Source: JAAZLS01 sp964585925
GTDB taxonomy: Bacteria; Bacillota; Dethiobacteria; DTU022
Assembly: GCA_964585925.1 (NCBI GenBank)
Contig: CAZPFS010000009.1
Span: 1 to 62,140, forward strand
Direction: 5' to 3'
Length of the DNA: 62,140 nt
A model generated the notes under the pieces. The model was not told where the DNA came from, did no database searches, and saw only the letters and a program-made list of their open reading frames with translations. A program made the translations under genes and the position numbers. Shown here piece after piece: positions 59,129 to 62,140 of this stretch (its first letter is position 1; every line of letters starts with the position of its first letter).

Positions 59129-59347
59129 ATGACCCAAACGCTGCAAATGATCTTTCAAAATGAGGAAGGGCGGAATGTCACTATTTCCATTGCCGATGCC
59201 AGGTTGGACCTGGAGCCGATAGAGGTGGAGACAGTCATGAACAGTGTTGTTGATGAAAATATGTTTATTACCGGCGGCGGGGAAATTGTGAGGGCGGTCA
59301 AGGGACAATTGGTTTCCAGATCCGTGCAGACCATAGTGGAATTCTAG
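59129..59347 (+). CDS. DUF2922 family small protein
   Basis: A 72-residue protein of unknown function from ATG 59129, behind AAAGGAGGG. MTQTLQMIFQNEEGRNVTIS and VETVMNSVVDENMFITGGGE are family-typical, followed by a beta-strand region (KGQLVSRSVQTIVEF). It is probably co-transcribed and acts with the DUF1659 protein. A terminator follows 5 nt after the stop. Confidence 0.88.
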   Translation: MTQTLQMIFQNEEGRNVTISIADARLDLEPIEVETVMNSVVDENMFITGGGEIVRAVKGQLVSRSVQTIVEF

Positions 59348-59352
59348 CCCAT

Positions 59353-59380
59353 GCCGGGCGCCTCTGGCGCCCGGCTTTTT
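59353..59380 (+). terminator. Rho-independent terminator of the DUF1659-DUF2922 pair
   Basis: A perfect 10-bp GC-rich stem, GCCGGGCGCC (59353-59362) with GGCGCCCGGC (59366-59375), 3-nt loop, then five T residues. Confidence 0.92.
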
Positions 59381-59549
59381 ACGTGCGCCCAGCATGGGCG
59401 CAATCTAATTATTGCCCCGGTTTCGAGGACCGATCAGGAAAAAGATGCGGGGCTGCTTCCGGCGGGTCAGTTTTTCATTGGGATCAATGAACACCTTTCA
59501 CCCCGTTTACATATGGTGGTACTACTGATCGTAAGGGAAGGGAACTGGG

Positions 59550-60593
59550 GTGAAAAAGAGAAGAAAAATATTGCCAAGGGTAGCGCCGGCCATGTTTAAA
59601 AAGGCAAATGTGGTGGGAGTAGGGTTGGGTTACCGGATCAAAAGCGATCAGCAAACCCGCGAGCCGGCCATGCAGGTGTTTGTGACCCGCAAAGTACCCA
59701 GGGTTGATCTTCCGTCGAGTGATCTCGTCCCCCGTTCGATCCAGGGATCCATTGTGGATGTGGTAGAGATCGGCGAAGTGAAGCTGCTTTCGGAAATCGA
59801 AGACGAAGATGGCAGTGTCCGGCCGGCCAATCGCCTGGCGCGGCTGCGTCCGGCCCCGGGCGGGGTCAGTGTGGGCCACCGGCGGGTTACCGCCGGCACC
59901 CTGGGGGTGGCGGTAGTGGACAGCATCAGCAAAACCCGGCTGATGCTGTCAAATAACCATGTGCTGGCCAATTCCACTACCGGAGAAGATGGGCGGGCTG
60001 CTGTCGGGGATCCGGTGCTGCAGCCGGGAAGTTTTGACGGCGGTAAATATCCGGAGGATGTGCTTGGGGAACTCGAGAGATTTATTCCATTATATCGGAC
60101 TCAGGGACATTCGGAATGCCAGGTAGCCAATTACTGGGAAGGGTTGGCCAACCGGATGCTTTCAATATTTTTCCCCCGGTATTCAGTTTGGTTGCAGCGC
60201 AAGGATGGCCGGGGGAATCTGGTAGATGCTGCCGTAGCCAGGCCGCTGAAAGAAGAGGATCTTTTGGATCAGGTTTTGGATATCGGAACAATATCCGGAC
60301 AGAGCAGCATCGCTCTGGGTCAGGAGGTGAGGTTTAGCGGGCGCACCAGTGGATATGGGGAAGGCCGGGTTATAGCAACCGATGTCAGCCTGTATGTCCA
60401 GATCACGCCGTTTGAGCAGGCATTTTTCACCGATCAGGTAATTATATCCGCAATTTCTCAGCCGGGGGACAGCGGATCTCTGGTGGTGGATCGGGAGAAT
60501 AAAGCGGTGGGTTTGCTCTTTGCCGGCTCCGATCGGGTTACCATCTGCAACCGAATTGAAAACGTATGTCGTTTGCTTAAGATCGATTTTTAA
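59550..60593 (+). CDS. Cytoplasmic trypsin-like serine protease family protein
   Basis: A 347-residue protein from GTG 59550, with no signal peptide and a basic N-terminus. The N-terminal 75 residues (NVVGVGLGYRI, AMQVFVTRKVP) are typical of a clostridial family of chymotrypsin-fold proteins. The likely catalytic triad is His137 (SNNHVLAN), Asp226 (LVDAAVA) and Ser308 (PGDSGS). It may be an intracellular protease or a structural relative. Substrate and role are unknown. It stands alone after the DUF1659-DUF2922 pair. Confidence 0.8.
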   Translation: MKKRRKILPRVAPAMFKKANVVGVGLGYRIKSDQQTREPAMQVFVTRKVPRVDLPSSDLVPRSIQGSIVDVVEIGEVKLLSEIEDEDGSVRPANRLARLRPAPGGVSVGHRRVTAGTLGVAVVDSISKTRLMLSNNHVLANSTTGEDGRAAVGDPVLQPGSFDGGKYPEDVLGELERFIPLYRTQGHSECQVANYWEGLANRMLSIFFPRYSVWLQRKDGRGNLVDAAVARPLKEEDLLDQVLDIGTISGQSSIALGQEVRFSGRTSGYGEGRVIATDVSLYVQITPFEQAFFTDQVIISAISQPGDSGSLVVDRENKAVGLLFAGSDRVTICNRIENVCRLLKIDF

Positions 60594-60628
60594 AATCAAC
60601 CGGCTGCCTGAATCCGGGCAGCCGGTTG
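60588..60628 (-). terminator. Terminator of the PFOR gene
   Basis: CAACCGGCTGCC (60597-60608) pairs perfectly with GGCAGCCGGTTG (60617-60628). On the minus strand the stem is followed by ATTTTAAAAATC, giving a terminator about 28 nt beyond the PFOR stop. It overlaps the protease stop codon. Confidence 0.75.
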
Positions 60629-60655
60629 AAAATTAAAGGCCGTACAGGGCGGCAA

Positions 60656-62140
60656 CTAATCAATCTGTGCCAATTTTTTATAAAATGCCAGCCGTTCCTG
60701 TACATCCCGCTCGGCCTGGGCCATCAGCAGTTCCGCTCTTTCCGGAAATTCGCTTTTCAGTGCCCGGAACCGGACCTCATTCATCATAAAAGTTTGCAGC
60801 TTTTCCGAAGGATCCTTGGAATCCATGATAAAGGGATTCTTGCCTTCCCTGGCCAGCAGCGGATTGTAACGGTAAAGGGGCCAGTAGCCCGATTCAACCG
60901 CCAGTTTCCCTTCTCGCTGGCTCCGGTTCATATTGATTCCGTGATTGATGCACGGTGAGTAGGCGATGATCAGGGCAGGCCCCGGATAACTTTCCGCCTC
61001 TATCAGTGCCTTGAGCAGCTGTGTTTTGCTGGCTCCCATACATACCGAAGCCACATAAACATAGCCGTAGGAGGAGACCATGATTCCCAGTTCCTTTTTC
61101 CGGGTTTCTTTTCCGGAGGCGGCAAATTTGGCGATGGCCCCGGTGGGGGTGGACTTGGATGATTGGCCGCCGGTATTTGAATAGACCTCCGTATCCAAGA
61201 CCAACAGGTTGACATCGGCACCGGTTGATACTACGTGATCTAATCCTCCATAGCCGATATCATAGGCCCATCCGTCCCCGCCTATGATCCAAATAGAGCG
61301 TTTGGCCAAAAGATCGGAAGCCTTTTCGATTTGGCAAAGCGCTTCTTTTAGTGGTCCGGCGGCAGATTTGATTGTCTCCGGCAACAGCAATTTGATAACG
61401 TCGGCGGCTTCCAGTGAGGCCGGGCCTTCGTCTTTTATCTCTTGCCAGTGTTTCAAGGCTTCCGCCAATTGTGAACCGGGATCGAGCAGGGAGAGTACCT
61501 GTTGAACGTACTCCAAAAGTTTTTTCCGCTGTTGGAGCACACCCAGATAATAGCCGTACCCAAATTCGGCATTGTCCTCAAACAGAGAACTGGCATAGGC
61601 CGGTCCCCTGCCTTTGGAATTGACCGCGTACGGTGATGTGGGATGGTTGCTGCCATAAATGGAGGAACATCCGGTAGCGTTGGCGATCAGCATTCGTTCC
61701 CCAAATAATTGGGTGATCAGTTTTATATAGGGGGTTTCGCCGCATCCCGCGCAGGCTCCGGAGTATTCAAATAACGGGCGGCAAAACTGGCTGCCCCGAA
61801 CAGTGGCTGTAGAAATATCCAGTTTGGGCCCGGGAAGGGTTTCCGCAAACCGGAAATTTGCCTCCTCCGGGGTCAGCACTTGGTCCAGCGGTTTCATTTC
61901 AAGGGCGTTGGTGCGGGCCGGGCAGATGTCTGCGCAGTTATTGCAACCGGTGCAATCAAGGGGAGAAACCTGTATGCGGTAACGCCATCCCTTCATTCCC
62001 TTTCCGGTAGCTTCCAGCGTTCGGAAGGTCTCCGGCGCGTTTTCCAAATCCTCAGGACGGGCCAGATAGGGCCGGATAGCGGCATGGGGGCAGACAAAAG
62101 AGCACTGGTTGCACTGGGTGCAGTTTTCCTCCAGCCAGAC
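60656..62140 (-). CDS. nifJ: Pyruvate:ferredoxin oxidoreductase, C-terminal part (cut by window edge)
   Basis: Decarboxylates pyruvate to acetyl-CoA and reduces ferredoxin. Only the last 494 residues are in the window; the start lies to the right. The visible part begins in the double-cluster ferredoxin domain (CTQCNQCSFVCP, then CTGCNNCADICP). The ThDP-binding domain follows: SGACAGCGETPYIKL, GGDGWAYDIGYGGLDHV and LDTEVYSNTGGQSSK. This is the single-chain homodimeric type common in Clostridia. The gene opposes the protease gene. Confidence 0.96.
   Translation of the reverse strand, partial: VWLEENCTQCNQCSFVCPHAAIRPYLARPEDLENAPETFRTLEATGKGMKGWRYRIQVSPLDCTGCNNCADICPARTNALEMKPLDQVLTPEEANFRFAETLPGPKLDISTATVRGSQFCRPLFEYSGACAGCGETPYIKLITQLFGERMLIANATGCSSIYGSNHPTSPYAVNSKGRGPAYASSLFEDNAEFGYGYYLGVLQQRKKLLEYVQQVLSLLDPGSQLAEALKHWQEIKDEGPASLEAADVIKLLLPETIKSAAGPLKEALCQIEKASDLLAKRSIWIIGGDGWAYDIGYGGLDHVVSTGADVNLLVLDTEVYSNTGGQSSKSTPTGAIAKFAASGKETRKKELGIMVSSYGYVYVASVCMGASKTQLLKALIEAESYPGPALIIAYSPCINHGINMNRSQREGKLAVESGYWPLYRYNPLLAREGKNPFIMDSKDPSEKLQTFMMNEVRFRALKSEFPERAELLMAQAERDVQERLAFYKKLAQID

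Noticed and set aside
1..62140. CRISPR array, insertion sequence, prophage or canonical defence genes
   Set aside because: No regularly spaced repeats, transposase, integrase or restriction/toxin signatures were recognised on either strand.

Overview
The window is an origin-proximal housekeeping and sporulation region from an anaerobic, endospore-forming Firmicute of the Clostridia type (Peptococcaceae- or Syntrophomonadaceae-like; genus not determined). Spore formation is shown by bofA, abrB, spoVT, spoVB-like, fin, yabP, yabQ, spoIIE, an sspF-type spore protein and a yabE-like gene. Anaerobic, ferredoxin-based metabolism is shown by a four-subunit 2-oxoacid:ferredoxin oxidoreductase, a pyruvate:ferredoxin oxidoreductase cut by the right edge, and formate-tetrahydrofolate ligase. 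The DNA is fairly GC-rich by eye (not counted). TTG and GTG starts are common, and two adjacent genes appear to start at ATT.

The layout follows the order remembered for Bacillus subtilis: tadA, SRP RNA, dnaX, ybaB, recR, yaaL, bofA (1-8.6 kb); tmk, holB, ricT, abrB, metS, tatD, yabE, rsmA, veg, sspF, ispE (13.8-25.1 kb); glmU, prs, ctc, pth, fin, mfd, spoVT, spoVB-like, mazG (26.1-39.9 kb); hup, yabP, yabQ, divIC, S1 protein, spoIIE, tilS, hpt, ftsH (40-50.1 kb); and folate genes (52.1-55 kb). Lineage-specific genes interrupt it: a lipoprotein, a YyaL-like thioredoxin-fold protein and two tRNA-Ser genes at the left; a korABCD-type operon, a DUF523 gene and guaB between bofA and tmk; an RlpA-like protein, an SCP2-domain protein and a YkuK-like protein around yabE and rsmA; a MobA-like nucleotidyltransferase where B. 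subtilis has purR-yabJ-spoVG; a T-box-controlled aroF-pheA pair; a SpoIID/LytB protein; and fhs after ftsH.

From 52.1 to 56.4 kb a minus-strand operon runs CPBP-like membrane protein, folE, HD-domain protein, folP, folB, folK, converging on fhs. From 56.6 kb coaX, a saccharopine-dehydrogenase-like gene, DUF1659 and DUF2922 proteins and a cytoplasmic trypsin-like protease lie on the plus strand, followed by the minus-strand PFOR gene.

No insertion sequence, prophage, CRISPR array or canonical defence system was recognised. The most interesting signals are regulatory or contextual: the HD-domain gene inside the folate operon (candidate for the often missing dihydroneopterin-triphosphate step), a 21-bp-spacer spoIIE promoter inside a large dyad, two ATT start codons, a 45-bp-period duplication at the korB-korC junction, a structured fhs leader, and a gene-free but terminator-bearing stretch between recR and yaaL. 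I found no convincing wholly new multi-gene system.
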